64,000 nt of DNA from Dermanyssus gallinae (Eukaryota; Arthropoda; Arachnida; Mesostigmata; Dermanyssidae), in contig QVRM01002098.1 of NCBI GenBank assembly GCA_003439945.1, forward strand, positions 702,001 to 766,000. Direction: 5' to 3'. Shown in pieces: positions 26,854 to 39,700 of this stretch (its first letter is position 1; each line of letters starts with the position of its first letter). The position numbers were made by a program, and so were the translations under genes. The notes beneath the pieces are model-generated. The model searched no databases. It worked only from the letters and a program-made list of their open reading frames with translations, and had not been told where the DNA came from.

Positions 26854-29305
26854 CGCATTATGTATATGTTACATATATTACAAATAATTAGCTTAGCCAA
26901 TGCGTCAAAATATATATATATACAAGGTTCTGTCGTTTCGACTTGACGCTGCTGCAATTTCGGAGATATGGTGCACTATGGGTACAGAACGCATGTCTAA
27001 TATAGCTGGATATAAACACTCAGCTTAACCTCGAAAACGAAATAGTAGAGGAGGAGGAAGAGTTATCTTATATTTAAATAAAAAAAAATGCCACGTAATA
27101 AAATAAGTAAATTAAACCATTTAAGTGATAACTTGCCAAACTAAAATTCAAGGGCGTAGTTTTGTCGTAATTATACTTTATAATAGCGGTGGCAGCTTGA
27201 CTAATTTTAAACTAGCTTTAGACACAATACCTCTGGGATTACAATCTCGACATCCCGGAACCAATTTACGCAACATCCGAATTCTTTTCTACATTGGGTC
27301 GGATGGTCTCCATCCACTCTTAAGAACCACAACTCGCCCTGCTGACAACAGTAGCTGTCTGGACCACATTCTCATCCGCATTGACGAACCCATATTGAAC
27401 AAATTATATGGCGCAGTTCATATTCTGACGCTCGATCATTGTCATGCTTTGCGGCATTTGCCGGTCTAGAAGGTGCATACCTTGCGAGAATGCAGACTAA
27501 AAATAAACTGCGCAGAAACTTCAAGAAAAAGTTATATCTATAATTTCGGCAGCGACTAGCCACAACGCCGCGGTCTGACATAATAACCAGTGACTCCGCA
27601 CAGATAAGCTGTTTCTATTTTTCGTTTTGTAAACTAAACAATCTGTTAAGAGACATTCCCCTATTAAGCTAATATTAACGAAGCCAAAAAACGCTCGAAT
27701 TACAGAGCAGTGGTTTGATTTAGAACTTGTTTAGATGGAAGTAGCGAAGGACAGGCTAGCTAATAAGGCCAAAAAGTATAATAGTAAGTACTTAAGTAGT
27801 TGCGTCTGACACTTGCGTAAAGCAAAAAAAATATGTTTACAAATTTAACATCTCTGCACTACTAAAGACACGACAAATTTGAACACGCGCTGTGGCCGAA
27901 CTATATAGAAAGAAACTGGAATATCTTCGATCACAACAACACTTCCACAACGGCTTTTGTTGCTTAATTTAATAATATTCAATTCCCTGTTGAGATAGCT
28001 GAAATACTCAACATAGATTTTGCAATAATAGGTTCTAAAGCGGCATACAGTAAATATGGTGCAATTATAAAATTAATCAAATGAACTCACCTGACCGAAA
28101 CTGAAAAAAATTACGTTCAGCGAAATTACCCCCGAGGCAATTATGCTGAAGTCAAGTAAACTTAAAGAAAACATGGATGGCTGGTAAGCGCATATTACCG
28201 GCAAGTTCATTAAGCAATACACAATCTATGTATCAAATATTTTGGTAGCCATATTCAAACATTGTTTTACACAAGCGGTATGCAAAAAGAAAATATGCAA
28301 TAATTACACCAATATTTAAACAGGGATATAATAATGAAGCAACCAACTATCGGCCCATTAGTTGGTTGCTTCATTATTATATCCCTGTTCAGTTGGATTC
28401 CCCTTTCTGGCCTCCATTCAGTTGGATTCCCCTTTCTGGCGAAACTATTTTAATCAATTATCATCGATCAGATTTGCCTATATCTTTTCAATACACGCTT
28501 CATTATTCCGATGCAATTTGGCTTCCGTACTAATTGTAAGACCAACTTAGCTCGAACCCATCTCCAAGCATGTATAACTAAAGGCCGGACGTCCAATCAA
28601 ATAATTGCTGGCATCTTTGTTGATGTTGAAAACGCATTTGATTCAGTAGCAGCTGACATACTGACACACAAACATTTCTGAAGGACCTATTGCGTTTTTT
28701 AGTTCTTACTTAAGTTACAGGGCACAAATCACCAGAAACATTTCCATGCTCCCTACATCTCGAAACACCACTATTTCAATGATTTATTAACTCCCTTAGA
28801 AGGCTAGTGAACTAAAGGCTATTCCTTTGCCGATGACGTAGCTTTTTTGTCTGCTTTTATTATAAAGCCGGACTTTATAAAGTCCGGCTTTATATTAGAC
28901 AACGTAGATATTTTGTGTTGTCTATATATAGTAGACATCTTTTTTGCTAGACATTTTGTCTATATAAGTAGACAAACGACCAATTTACACGTAGTTCAAA
29001 TTGGTAGTACAGGCTGTGTGTAAATATTAAAAAACAAAAATATTAATTTATAGTATGGCAAGGAGTAGTAAAGCGGTCAATAATAATTAAATTCGATAAT
29101 TAGTTATATGCAACATGAATTTGAATATAAATACTTAGGTGTAACCCATAACCAATCGCTGATGTTCGGGAATCACATAAGCACCTTAATGTTAAACTTG
29201 AACAGATTGTGCTTCAATTGGGCAAACTAAGCCATATTGGCGTATCTTGTGATATGGTGTCTGGTAGTGGTATATAAATCGTTATTTCGTAGTCTATAGT
29301 TATAC

Positions 29306-29343
<38 letters not shown>

Positions 29344-32300
29344 TTGAGGGTTTGTTTCAAATTTTCATCCTGAAGTGGCGGCGCTGATATCCAGGTGCTT
29401 TTAGACTTACTTATTACTCTACCTTGCTTTTCCCTAGCTTCGTCTAAAATTCTGTTTGCCTTAGCTGTGTCGTCTCTTGCGGGCCTTCACCCTCTTCGTC
29501 ACACTGTGGAGTTACCATCATGTGTTATCTGCCTATATGGGTAGCTAGATACCGTGCAACTACGCGGTGCGTGTAACTAGACAGTCTATGGCACTATTCT
29601 ATAATATCCTTTTAGTTAGGTCGTTTGAATTCGAATGTCCGTGGCGGGCCACCTCGAGCCCCCTGAGAACTACACAAGTGTTCCGCCTGTGTTCCTCACC
29701 CGTTGCTCGGTCTTCGCTGAACTTGAAGTTGACCTAGCCTGACTTCTTATTGTACGGGCACACACGCGATGCACCACCGTTCAGTAATCACTGAGTATTT
29801 AACATCCACTCGTACGCCACTGCTTGGCTTTATGTGCTTTATGCACTTGCTGAACAAGCAGGATCTCTCGTAGTTTCTTCTGTACCCGCCCGCACTTTTG
29901 GCGTCACCCTAGCTAGGGTTTCGACCGCTAGCCATGAAGTGGATGTCGTCGCCACTGTCTTCTACTTCACTTCTCGACCATTCACGTCAAAGGCTCCACT
30001 AAAGTTAGTAATTCCAACAGCCAGTGGTGCCTGACCACAGGTCAGGGCACCACCAAGTTGACTAATTCCAGGCAAGCACTAGGAATTTAAGATCTTTTCT
30101 ACATGCCTTCGACAACACGTCATCTCTGTTCCAGATTCCCAAACGGAAGTAAAAGTACTTGTATGTTTCCTTGAATTAATGTTTTTTTTATGAGGTTGCT
30201 TTTATTCTAGGCTATTCTCTGTCGCCTACGGGCTTGGATTACCGTGAGGCATATCCTCAATAAAAGTCTGCTTGCTGTCTGATGATAAGTGTATCGTACG
30301 AATGGGACGTTTTGTCTGTCTACAGGTGGTGAGAACTCCGCGAACGATACGCTAAACGGACCGACCGAAAATGGACTGGCTCAGAAGGTCGTGGGGAATC
30401 GTCGAGGAGAAGGCTCCCTCGACATTCTTCAGGCGAATCACAGGACCACGGCTACCCCCGACTAAGACGGCTACCTCCACCGGCAGCAACAACAACATCG
30501 ACAACGCCGAAGGCAAATCCTTGGGCACTGCACCTGCTGCCGTTGCCACAGCGGTTGCAGGAGCGGCACCCGTTAGATGCCAGCTCAGCTGAGCCGACAA
30601 GCTTGCAGGTATGGCTGTTTCTCTTTTCAAGGAGATAAAACAACATATATACTATTGGCGTACCTCCACACATCGTATATACGTATACTGCATGTCACTG
30701 CGGTTGTTGTTGTCGTCAATCTGTAGCGCCTGATGATTGCTCATAATGTGGCATGCTTCTGATTCATTCGATGTCGTATGTCGGCTGCAAGGTTGAAGAG
30801 TCACCGACGTTGACGGGCCGGGTGCCAGTGAACGAGGTTGCCAACATCATCGACAAGACGGATCGGAGGCCGGACGAGGACAAAGAAGATCGTGCGCCCG
30901 GTGTACCTGACGGGATTGCCAACGATGAGACAACTCCAATCAGCACTGTCGTGTCCCCCAAACAATCACATACGCTGAAAGCCAAAAGGTGTTTGTTGAG
31001 ACTGTTATCGTATGTTTCTTGTTTTTTTTTTATTATTTAACTAGGATTTGCGGGGGAGGGGGTGATGTCCGCATTGACCACGCGTGAGGATTCGAATGAC
31101 GGTTCATGACCCATAGAGTATCTAAATTTCGACGTCCCCTACATGACGTCAAAGCCAGGGCGGCAGAGCATAGCGTCATAGGGTCCTTGCTAAAAGGGCA
31201 GTTCATACGCCTCATAGCCATAGCCGTAGGGCGATCACCGAGGATCTGTTTGCCGATTTAAGATGCAAATCGGACAATCGTTTATAATGTTGTTGAAAAT
31301 CTCTTGCATTAACATAGGTTACATCCTAATACAACTGCGTCCCACGACTTAAGTTAAGACTACTTGATATCTCAATTTAACTCAGAAACCTTATTATTAT
31401 TATATTATTACACTTGTTTTGTTTTATTCTTAATGTACATGCGAATGCTACACGAGTAGTTAGGTAGTTAGAGATTAAAGCGTGTTACGTGTTATATTAT
31501 AATATATAATCTAAAAAAAATATTTTTTGGTTGCCCGGGCCTTGACTAGAGCTCGTGATTCTCAAGGCGATTCGGACCCATTGGCAAGTCTGCCACCTCG
31601 GCTCGAGCGAAAGGCCGCCCGCAAGGCGAATGAGTCCCGCGAGATGCTGATCGCAGCGCGGCGCAGATTTGCGAAAGTCAAGGAGCCGGTGGACACGTCG
31701 AAGCTGACGATGCTCGACCTCATCTATTATAACCCCCCTGGAGCACCGATGAAGAGAAATCAGTTGAAGTCTTCCTCGACGTTGTCCATTAAGGATAAAC
31801 GAAACGGTTTCGCTGGCGGCGACGGCGACGTCCAGGAGTCGCTTGAACCAGAGCTTGAGGACGATTCCACAAGGAGCTCTGCCCTAGAACATGGGGTTGC
31901 CCGTTCGACTATTACTGCTACTTTAACGACGTCTACAACTACGACGACAACTTTGGACACTTCAGCTAACCCATCTGAGGAAAGCATCGATCAACAGCCA
32001 TCACCACAGCAAGAGAACGATGAAGAGGAAGAAGTGATTGGACCTCGAGTTGTTGTTGGGGCCGACGGCTCTATTCAGATCGATGAAGCATCGTTAGTTA
32101 TCAGACGACCAAATCCCGAAGAGAACAAGCACAATTTAAAGGTATTACTATACCCTATGAATGGCAATTATTGGAGTAAACGGCTCAGGCGCCAAAATTC
32201 TGCGTAGCCATGCTGGCGCATTTACGATATGCCGTTCATGGCACGTACGTAAAGGGACTTTTCGTTCTCCACTTAGCATAGCCCCATTATATATATATAT

Positions 32301-33858
32301 ATATATAATTTTCTAATAGGCAAAACACATCTTGCTCCACGTGAGCGATGTGTACTTGTGTAGTAAAGACAGTACAGCACATTACATAATTATTGTTTTA
32401 TTGATTTAGACATCTTATTATTTACAGTCGTTTTTTCAGTCATTTTTATATATTATTTTGTTTTTTGTTCTTCTTTCACTGACGCCGCATTGTTTGGTCG
32501 CGTAATTTCAAAGGTGACCGTGGAGGAACCTGGAAAGACTAAATACGACTCATTCAAGACCAAGAAAACAAAGAAATGCACCTGGACGACACGAGGTAGT
32601 TGCTAGACGCTGTTGTGTTAATTGTGTTGGTCCTGGTTAATAAGAAGGCATTTTAGTTGCTTCCTTTTTTAAACGAGCAAGTATGGCGTATTAGTGATGC
32701 AATTAAGTACTGGTGCCATAATGATAGTGCATCTTATAATTTATATTTAATTTATTTAAACGAGAGTGGATAGGAACAACAGATGTAGTATCATTAGCAA
32801 ACGATAAGTTTACACTGATATCACAAGTCCGATAAAGCCCTTCTTGAGTTAGGCTTAGAATGCAGGTCTGCCTGTATTTGGTTCTTACTTATGGCACCTA
32901 TATAGGTTGACGTTCCTGTTTGACGTTTTGACATTATGCGATTGCTGCAGAGACATCCAAATTCTACCGTGCATTGTCCATATGCGGGACGGACTTCACT
33001 CTGATGACACAATTTTTCCCGACACGGTCTCGGCAAGATCTCAAGAACAAGTTTAAGCGCGAAGAACGGTCGAATTCTGGGACTAGTCGATAAAGCTATT
33101 CGTGAGTATATATATTCTAAACATATATTGCCCCTTAGAAGGTAAAAGTAAAAAGTGAGGTAGAAAATGTACTAGTGTTTCATCGTAGTGGGCTTGGTTT
33201 GGCCCTTCACACTTCGACTCACACATAGAACAGCGATATGGGATCATTTTTAATCGAATTTTACATCGTCAGTTATTCCATGTTTTGTCTTCTTCTAGAA
33301 AACCCTTCTAGAAACATCACAGTCAATTACATTTGTTTGCTGTTTGTATGACTGTTTTTTAAATAAAGATCACCCAACACAATTTGAGTTTACGGAAAGA
33401 GAATTGGAGGACATCTCACGTGAGGATGACCAGGAAGTCATCGTCAAGAAACCTCGCGAGCCAAAACAGCCAAAGGCCAAGAAAAGCAACAATGAGGGCT
33501 CAACTAATACCACCAATAAGAGTAATAGTAATAACAACAACAACTTGAAGTGTGGCGGTACTACAAAACCAAAGGAGATCAAGAAGACGAGGAAGAGGGC
33601 CAAAAAGGAGCCCCCAGACGAACGGAGCTCGCGTGAAAATTTGGTATGAGACTATCTTTTAAGTTACCTTTCCGTTTGGAGTAATGTTCATTTGCAGAAC
33701 GATCTTTGTGCCGCTTGAACTATTTGTTCACTGCACCTAAAGTATCTTTAGGATTATATGGCAACCGGCATACAAATATCTGCTTTCCTGGTTTGACTCA
33801 AGCACAGTTAACTCTGCATGTCTGTGGAGTCATTTATGCCCACTGAAAATGAATCTGT

Positions 33859-33898
<40 letters not shown>

Positions 33899-35848
33899 TA
33901 TATATATATATAAATGGATGTTTCTATGTCACACTTTGATATACATAGATATTTATTACAATATTGGCTTGTAGAGTGATTAAAGTAAACATTTTCATAT
34001 TGATAATTGATACATCAGACTATCCGGACGTTTTATCTAAGAGATAACCTCCGGTGCTTTGTTATGTAGCGCGATGGCAAGGGTTCGGACGGCGAGGAAG
34101 TCGGTTTTCGTAACGGAATCATACAGGACGTAATGGTGAGACCGCAGAGGAAGAAGGCGCGTATCGACTATGCAGAGATGCATGAAGGAGGCCCACGCGA
34201 GGCAGCCTTGGATGAGGAGGCAGAGCAACAGGATCGGCCACAGGACGAGGAGTCCACTCTCGAAATAGTCGAGGTGGGTGCAAGACCTTCGGTGGATGAC
34301 CAGGTTCCAAGTACACATCAAGGCAGAGAACAGCAAAATTTGGTAGACGGGTCGACTCAAGATGTCAGTCAAGGTAGATGTCAAAATGTCATAGCGAAGC
34401 ATAACGACGCGCGGACTGTGGTGGAGGTAGACGTTCAAGCCATTGTTGATAACTCTTCTACCGCACTGAGTGGGGCAAAATCGACCCTAGATATTGTGAC
34501 GGTCGGCTCCAGTACGTTCTATGAAGACACGCCGCTCCTCGAAGTCTCGCACGATGGGAAACCCTATAGCAAAGACCAAGTCATAGTGGATTATAGCCCA
34601 CAGTTGAATTTGACTGAAAAAAATGCGTCAGATGTGAATGGAGAAGCGCAATTTCGAAGACTTCGAGATAAGTGTGGGTGAACAAGAGATAAGCCAAGAG
34701 CTTGTTGAGGTGGGTATTAATGCGATTGGCAGCTACACTAAAACATGACGACTGCCTTAAAGTTTCAGACAGACTTGCCCGTATATGGTGTGGACATATT
34801 TACATGGCCCGTGTATGGTGTGGACATATTACACATTTACATTTTTAAAGTTGCCCACAGTAGTTGCATACTTTTTAGGCTGTTCAAGTTCTAAGACGTT
34901 TGCGCCAAAAGGACTGCAGGTGGCATTTGCTTTGATTTTAATTAGCACGGTTGGTTCAGAGTAGCTTGGCTTCACTTAACCTTAAGTAAGTATAACAGCG
35001 ATCGAACATTTCTTGCAGGAATACGAAAAACGTGTGCCTTTGTATGCATTAGCCAAAATTGCTTCAGAGTCCAGTAATCCGGCACTGATCCGATCTCACT
35101 TGTGGTGTACTCATATTACAGGAGAATACAGCGGCCGACAACTATGTTATGCTGGATGAGGCACCGGTTCGAACCGCACCGCTTCCAGGGTGCGGTTCAC
35201 CGCTGCAGCCGTCGTTGCAAACAGCAGTAACAGCATCAGCAACAGCGTTCCGCGAGTCGTCGTCGTCGCGGAGACTAGACAACAAATTCCGGTGCCTTCT
35301 CCACTCGAACTTAGACCGGCCGGCGTTGCCGGGGCGTCTGTTCCGCTTGTCGAGCAGCTCAACTGTGCAACAGCGGCGCCAGCCGTGATCGGCAGCGCCG
35401 CGACAACAACAGCAGCACCGCCGTTGCCTAATCCCCAAATGCTTCCGCCGGGTCTTGAGCCAGGCCAGCTCGTGTTGTTTGCGCCTCATGGAGCTAGTAA
35501 CGCTCTGCACCTTTTCGTCGTGAATCCGCCAATCGCCGGCGGCGACTCTACGACGCTCAGCGCTGTCGGCGACTCCTACGCAGGAGCCGACCGTCAAAAA
35601 AGCCACTTGCGCCACCGGCCCGTCCGTTCCGGAGTCGCTTCCTGCCCACTCCGACTCCAGGCTAACGACTGAAGGTAGATATACCAACCACACTGTCTTC
35701 TCTATCGTATCATATGCATGCAGTAGCATGGCATATGCTCTTTTATCGGTAAGATCGAAGTATAGGTGCAAGTTACTCATTGTACGGAATATTTGCCGTT
35801 GTAGCGCTGCTATATTATGTGTTGCATGTGCAAAGTGTCTTCTATTCT

Positions 35849-35912
<64 letters not shown>

Positions 35913-36165
35913 TATACAGAAGGAGAGAGAGAAAAGCCACTGTTTAGATGCAGCAAGGTCCTTAATGAAGATACGCAGGACGCTTTCTTCGACAAAAGAC
36001 GTGGGAACGCAAATTACTTTTCCCGTAGGTAGATTGCACTGGTTGTCTGTCAAAAATTCGCAAGTTTTGCAGTGCAGAGAATTGCCAACATTATGTCATC
36101 ATACCGAATAATGGAAACGATGTCGGCAGCGTAATTAATTAAAATTGTTAAAGAGATGATCCAGC

Positions 36166-36234
<69 letters not shown>

Positions 36235-36673
36235 TGCAAGGTTGATGATAACATATTGATACATAATAAAGTGGTTCGGTTCTAAAGTCACTACTTTGCT
36301 TTCTAGAGGTTATTGCTTTAAATCCCAAACGAGCCACTTGAAACGTATACGAAAACGCATGCTTCAACATTATGAAGCAATTGTATATATATATATATAT
36401 ATATATTTCATCTAGATATTCGTAATTCTCTTTTGAGATTTTTCATGAGCAGTAATAATCTCTGGCTTTCCCATTGTTTGAATTAAAACACAACTTGGAA
36501 GTACGAAGCGTTACGATTGCGTCCAGATAACCCGAATACAACGAAGGCTTTGTTACTAAAAGAATTGTTTGATAATATACGTGTCTGTGTAAATGCATAG
36601 TTAGAATACGATATATAAGAAAATAATTCCGTAAATATATATTGTTTTTAGATAATCTGTTCAATGCAAATGT

Positions 36674-36719
<46 letters not shown>

Positions 36720-39700
36720 GTAATAATATAGGATATGGCAAAGTATTCATTGGACTAATGACAGTGACTCTACTCTTTTAGCAAATACTCGAGTAACAGG
36801 TCGTGCTCCCGAAACGAGCGTCTCTTCACAGCCCGGCGTTCTTCCGATGACGGCAGATTGTGTTTCAGCAGCGCCCCGTGAAGGTAAAGTGTATACATAT
36901 ATAACATGGTGGTTATTCCTACAGGGAGTTGATTTTATATTATTTGCTGTTTGTCGGGATATTGTAAATAATAATGGCGCCAATGCAATGAGCAATGAAT
37001 GCTTTGTAACGTGTTCCGCCCGCGGTGTCTTCTAGAACCTGAAATCGTCGAGCGGTCCGATGCTAATGATGCAGAATCCGCTGCTAGACACGATGCGACG
37101 CCGCAGACGCTCATTTCGGCTACTGTAAATGATCTACACGTAAATGCCGTAGATGCAAAGGCAGCGAAAGAGGCAACACCGGCAGATTTCCCTAAGCCTG
37201 AAGCAGCTGCGGTTCGGATTACTGCTGCAGGGTCGGCCGCCAAAAAGCCCCTACCAAAGGTGGCTTTTAGATCACGGGCAAGAAAAGGTACACGGTTCAG
37301 AGAAAGTCAAGCTATTCTGGTATATTGTCTGGTTTTAGTTATTTTCCCAGCTCTAGTCAATTGCTCCGAAACTAAGTCATTTTTCTGAAAAGTTAACATA
37401 TTGTTTCTTATATGATAATGCGGGTAGTACTTTGGTTTGCTGGTTTGACTATTACGATTACCTAACCGATATAATTTATTATTTGTTTATTCAGCAGTCG
37501 TATTGGTTGTGATAGTGTCTTAGTGTTTGTTTAATTTAAGACGAGGATTGTATGTATTTCAAGTGGTTAACCACTACCGCTCTTTTTCTTTATATATATA
37601 TTCATTTGTACAGGAGTCTTAATAAAATTATATACATTTTGCAGGTTCAGTGGCGCCCTTACAGTCTGCGATCGCTGATACTCCCGCCTCAATTGTTGAC
37701 GGTTCTGACGGCGGCGGGTCACCAACGGTGTCACAAGTTTTACCCGAAGGTCGTGGCCGAATTCCGGCAGAAGCTAGCGCCAACTCGGCGGCATCAAAAC
37801 AGCTGGAGGGGCCTCGGCACGACAGAAAACCCGCAATACTGTCACGTCGAAGAGCGCCATTATTGGTTAGGAGGTCGCTCGCTGCCAAGCCTTCGGACGC
37901 AACTACTTCCGTCGGAATTGAGACACATATTACCGAGCAGCCCTCGGAGACGCCCGCTATGCTGGAGCCGTTGACGGCTGGGGGCAGTTCTGTGGCTGTT
38001 GTTGCTGCTGCTGCTGCTGCACCTGCGGTCGCCGGTACCTCCGAGGACACCTTGACACAACAGGACGCGCACTTATCGACTGATAGCAACGCTATGCGAT
38101 CGGAAGTCGAGCAGGCTCCAACAGGCCATTGCAATGAACCTAATGTCCTGCCTCAGATAAGCGAGAGGGTGCCTCACGTCAAGGACGGCTCAAGCGTCGG
38201 AGATGAGACATCAACTCAGCACAAAGCCCTAACCAACAGTTCTATTCAACGCTCTTCTCGTACACGGCAAGCCGAACCTGCACCATGTCCTGATAGTTCC
38301 GTAGAGAAGGCCCCTACACAGCAGGACGCGCACTTATCGAACGATAGCGACGCTATGCAATCGAAAGTCGACGAGCAGACTCCAACAGGCCATTGCAAAG
38401 AACCCGGTGTCCTGCCTCAGATAAGCGAGAGGGTGCCTCACGTGAACGACAGTGCGAGCGTCGAAGAAGTGACATCAACCCAGCTTAGAGCCCTGACCAA
38501 CAGTTCGATTCAACACTGTTCCCCTACTAGGCAAGCCGAACCCACACCATGTCCTGCTAGTTCTGTAGTGAAGGCCGCTACTGTTAGCGAAGATCGGTCA
38601 AAAACAGCTCGATTATCACGACTACGTCGGGGACCTGCCGTTGTAACAGCTAGAAAGGCGACCGTTAGTTCTGATTCAGTGATTGGTTCCAAACAAAATA
38701 CTTATACCGCAGCAGAGCCTGCTACGGCGAAGGAGAGCAACGAGTGTGTGACTGATGTGACTTCACGTTTGGCAGACACAGCAAGTATACGCGATCAGTT
38801 ACCCTCTATTTCTGGGAAAGCGGCTACCGATAGCACCAGTGGTGCCGCTATTGTTAGCGAAGATAGGCCAAAAACGGGACGATTATCACGACTACGTAGG
38901 GGACCTGTCGTTGCAGCAACTCGAAAGGCTGTCGTTAATTCAGATTTAGTGAGTGATTCCAAACACAATACTTGTACAGCAGAGCCTGTTGCGGACACGA
39001 AGAACAATAATGTTGTGGGTGATGTAACAGCACGCTTGGCAGACACGGCCAGTGTAGTCGATAAGTCACCACCCTCTATTGCTAAAGCACGCCAGGGTGT
39101 TACCGATGGCACCAATTCCAGTCAGATAGCCGTGAAGGCTATCGATGTTTTGCGGAGCAGTGAGCAACTGCATGATTTGCCAGCCAAAACTGCAAAATGC
39201 ACTTTGTCCACAGCATCAGCGGTAGCAGCAAACAGAACAACCGCCGCCGCAGCAGCAACAGCAACAACGACCGCAGCAACAATAGCAGTGACAACAACAG
39301 AACAACTAACAATACCAGCGTCAAGCATAATGGCGCCGACGACGGTATCACCAGCAACGTCGCGAGCATCACCACCACCGCCGCCAACTAATGCGACAGC
39401 CGCTCTAACATTTACAGCAGCATCAACAGCGATGGCACCAGCTCTGGTAACAACGACGAAAGCAATACCAACAGTATTCGAATCTGGAGCGCCGGTAACC
39501 GCAGCAGAAACGTCGGTAGCAGTAACTGAAGCGACGGATGTCACCAATGTAGTCATGACGCCAACAGAGGCAGAAGTGACAGCAGCAACAACAACAACAA
39601 CAACAAAAACAATAACGCAGACACCAAAAACACTTTCCGCCAAAAGAACAACACGCACAACGACATCTGCTGCGAAAACAGCCGAAACAACATCAGCGAC

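Larger units (their letters stand above)
27080..29300 (+). mobile_element. Decayed LINE (endonuclease plus reverse transcriptase) in BDP1 intron 1
   Basis: Successive pieces of one non-LTR retrotransposon lie in sense order. First comes an APE-type endonuclease end with SCLDHILIR (about 27354-27380). Then come reverse transcriptase landmarks: IFKQGYNNEATNYRPI (28310-28357), FGFRTNCKTNLARTHLQA (about 28511-28565), GIFVDVENAFDS (about 28611-28647), a palm box with FADD in place of YADD (28825-28836), and the thumb segment YLGVTHNQSLMFGNHI (about 29128-29178). Stops and frameshifts are many. Local rearrangements include a 29-bp fold-back and a duplicated 22-bp segment. The architecture suggests a CR1/Jockey-type LINE; that assignment is inference. 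Confidence 0.7.

Noticed and set aside
30371..30592. Independent 73-codon gene
   Set aside because: Its later half continues the BDP1 exon 2 coding sequence in a shifted frame, so it is better explained as part of BDP1.
35817..36053. Open frames of alternating Ile and Tyr
   Set aside because: They are translations of TA dinucleotide arrays, as are the similar frames near other TA runs.
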